Shown piece by piece: positions 3,971-5,533 of a stretch of 5,533 nucleotides of DNA. A program made the translations under genes and the position numbers. A model generated the notes under the pieces. It did not search any database, was not told the DNA's origin, and was given only the letters and a program-made list of their open reading frames with translations. The stretch covers positions 1 to 5,533 of the forward strand of contig JAEDFX010000128.1 in assembly GCA_016297805.1 (NCBI GenBank), read 5' to 3'. Origin of the DNA: Treponema sp. GTDB taxonomy: Bacteria > Spirochaetota > Spirochaetia > Treponematales > Treponemataceae. The number at the start of each line of letters is the position of its first letter. Position 1 is the first letter of the stretch.

Positions 3971-5533
3971 TAATTTGAATGGAGCCAAACTACCCATAAA
4001 TGAATCAAACTCGTTGAAGTTCTTAAAATGAACTTTGCCATTTACTTTTTTTGTGATTTCATTCGCTCCGCTGATAAAGCCGTCAATGTCGTTTAATTTA
4101 ATAGCTTTGTACATCTGATCAAAAGCATTATTGAATGTGGCAGAGTAATTAAAAAGATAACGATTTATGAGGCTATTCATTTCTTTGCGATATTGTCGCA
4201 TAAGTGAAATTACTTCGGCAGATTCTTTTTCTATACGAATTCGCTCATCGTGTGTAAGTTTTGCTTCTTTGAGCGTATCGAGAATTTCTTTGTAAAATGC
4301 TGTAGTGAGCGTATAGCCAACCATTGATCCAATTATCCCGCCAACAACAGGAATCGGGATAAGTTCCTGCCCAGCAATAGCAAAAATAACCGAACTCACT
4401 TGACCAGTGCCTTTTTCTCCAAGTTCTTCAAGACATTCTAGTCCAGAGATTTCATTACACATAAATTTTTTAAGAGTTTTCCCCGTTTCTACGGTTGTGG
4501 TAACAATCGTTGCTGCAATATTTGTCTTAGATAAATCCCGCAACACTTCATTCTTAGCATTTTGCATTGCACCTTTGATTGCACTACCTGTAAATCCTGT
4601 AGCAAAACTAAGGGCACCCGCTTTTACTGTGTCACAACCAACAGAAAATGCAGCTTCATCAACAGTCTTTTCTCCTTTTACAAGTGAAACGCAATTTTTA
4701 ATAAGCGAAATTCCGCCCACAATTCCAGCGCCCCAAGCCGCTTGTACTCCACCTGCTTTAAGAGAGATTTTTCCTATATCCTTTGCTGTTGATAGTACAG
4801 GGTGCAAACGGGCTTCCATTGCCTCTGCATTTGTAATTTTACTGTTTTTAAGACTAGCTCTTATTTTTTCATATTTTGCTATTTTTTCTTCAATTTTTTT
4901 AGCAACTTCTAGATTTCCATTTGCCTTAACTTTTTCTAACTGTTTATGATAATTTTCGAGAGATTTGTCTATTTCTGTAAAAACACTTACTTGCTTTCCA
5001 TCAATCTCTACACCTTCATAATAATCTTTTGGAATTGTAATTTTTGCATTTGCATCAAAATATTTTTGAAATTTCTTAGAAGCAAGCTTATTCACCAGTT
5101 CTTTCGGATTATTACCGATAAATTTCATTTGCTCTTCAGAAATAACAATACCATTTTCATCTGTAACTATATGGTCAACTAATTCATTATAACTCCCACT
5201 ACCTTTAATATCTGTGTTATGAACACGCTCAGCACTTTTACTTATTATATTTCTCGCATTTTCACGTGCAGCATATTTATTTTCAGCAGAAAAACCTGCC
5301 TGTTGTTTAAGATTTTGTTTTATATATTCAGGATTTAATTTTGATTCAGAAATTTGCTTTAAGCCTTTCTTAAGTTGCTCTCCACTTTCATTATCAATTC
5401 CCGAATAAGCTACAAAATGCTCTTTAATAGCAGAGCCATATCGCTGCACAGTTTCTGTAGAAGAGCCTTCAATAATGACATTCTTATATGTGCTTATCTT
5501 TTCATCTGAATTATTATTTAAGGAAGTTCCACA
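3968..5533 (-). CDS. Large uncharacterised protein with glycine-zipper-like hydrophobic region (5' end outside window)
   Basis: The first gene in transcription order. The reading frame stays open to the right edge, so the true start is outside the window. A GTG at 5447-5449 is the first start-like codon, but 28 further sense codons precede it, and Gln-Arg-Tyr-Gly-Ser continues smoothly from them. Numbering from that GTG gives 493 residues, ending with TAG. Residues 1-150 are charged and include KQQAGFSAENKY (48-59), a motif I associate from memory with uncharacterised bacterial proteins. Residues 157-205 are Lys/Glu-rich with heptad spacing and probably form a coiled coil. Glycine/alanine-rich hydrophobic stretches follow at about 231-250, 263-292 and 351-386. 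The last contains IPIPVVGGIIGSMVGY, which resembles a membrane-inserting glycine zipper. A charged helical tail closes the protein. No catalytic motif is visible. The next gene starts 9 bp downstream, so the two are probably co-translated. A membrane-associated or pore-like role is inference. It is clearly coding; its function is unknown. Confidence 0.9.
   Translation of the reverse strand, partial: CGTSLNNNSDEKISTYKNVIIEGSSTETVQRYGSAIKEHFVAYSGIDNESGEQLKKGLKQISESKLNPEYIKQNLKQQAGFSAENKYAARENARNIISKSAERVHNTDIKGSGSYNELVDHIVTDENGIVISEEQMKFIGNNPKELVNKLASKKFQKYFDANAKITIPKDYYEGVEIDGKQVSVFTEIDKSLENYHKQLEKVKANGNLEVAKKIEEKIAKYEKIRASLKNSKITNAEAMEARLHPVLSTAKDIGKISLKAGGVQAAWGAGIVGGISLIKNCVSLVKGEKTVDEAAFSVGCDTVKAGALSFATGFTGSAIKGAMQNAKNEVLRDLSKTNIAATIVTTTVETGKTLKKFMCNEISGLECLEELGEKGTGQVSSVIFAIAGQELIPIPVVGGIIGSMVGYTLTTAFYKEILDTLKEAKLTHDERIRIEKESAEVISLMRQYRKEMNSLINRYLFNYSATFNNAFDQMYKAIKLNDIDGFISGANEITKKVNGKVHFKNFNEFDSFMGSLAPFKL

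Noticed and set aside
4407..4949. Plus-strand open frame of 180 codons
   Set aside because: It lies wholly inside the antisense of the large glycine-rich gene, has a Ser/Pro/Ala/Phe-rich composition typical of a mirror frame, and its neighbours are all on the minus strand.

Overview
The window is AT-rich. By eye, 60-base samples run from about 30% GC near position 750 to nearly 50% near position 2850. Every convincing gene lies on the minus strand, so transcription runs from position 5533 towards position 1. Shine-Dalgarno sequences of the GGAG/AGGA type, the composition and the KFCPECG-style zinc ribbons point to a low-GC anaerobe such as a Treponema-like spirochaete or a Clostridia-type Firmicute. 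This assignment is only a guess, because there is no rRNA, tRNA or housekeeping gene to anchor it.

In transcription order there are six genes. (1) A large protein of at least 521 aa, cut by the right edge of the window, has a charged N-terminal half, a coiled coil and a glycine-rich hydrophobic region (3968-5533). (2) A 178-aa TerB-like helical protein starts with GTG (3422-3958). (3) A 318-aa protein has a central hydrophobic glycine-rich segment and a C-terminal zinc ribbon (2455-3411). (4) A 259-aa protein has four N-terminal CxxC knuckles, a very acidic linker and a globular beta-rich tail that may be PH-like (1644-2423). (5) An unrecognised 92-aa protein follows (1311-1589). (6) The last is a 378-aa protein with nearly the same four-knuckle N-terminus joined to degenerate ankyrin repeats (140-1276). 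A strong inverted repeat at 53-99, downstream of the last stop codon, may be the transcription terminator.

Genes 1 to 3 are tightly packed, with gaps of 9 and 10 bp and stop codons merging into the next ribosome binding site, so they are probably translationally coupled. Gaps grow to 31, 54 and 34 bp for genes 4 to 6, and that part is visibly more AT-rich, so it may be a later addition. No promoter could be identified. The operon most likely starts to the right of the window.

No gene encodes a recognisable enzyme. The set consists of putative membrane-inserting proteins (genes 1 and 3), a TerB-like protein, three proteins with zinc ribbons (genes 3, 4 and 6) and an ankyrin protein. This looks like a multi-protein, membrane-linked assembly held together by small binding domains. 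Known Ter-type gene neighbourhoods, which combine TerB with membrane and zinc-ribbon proteins, have been proposed to act in stress sensing or defence. Extending that idea to this operon is inference. The most distinctive feature is the duplicated zinc-knuckle head, shared by two proteins with unrelated tails that flank a small orphan gene.
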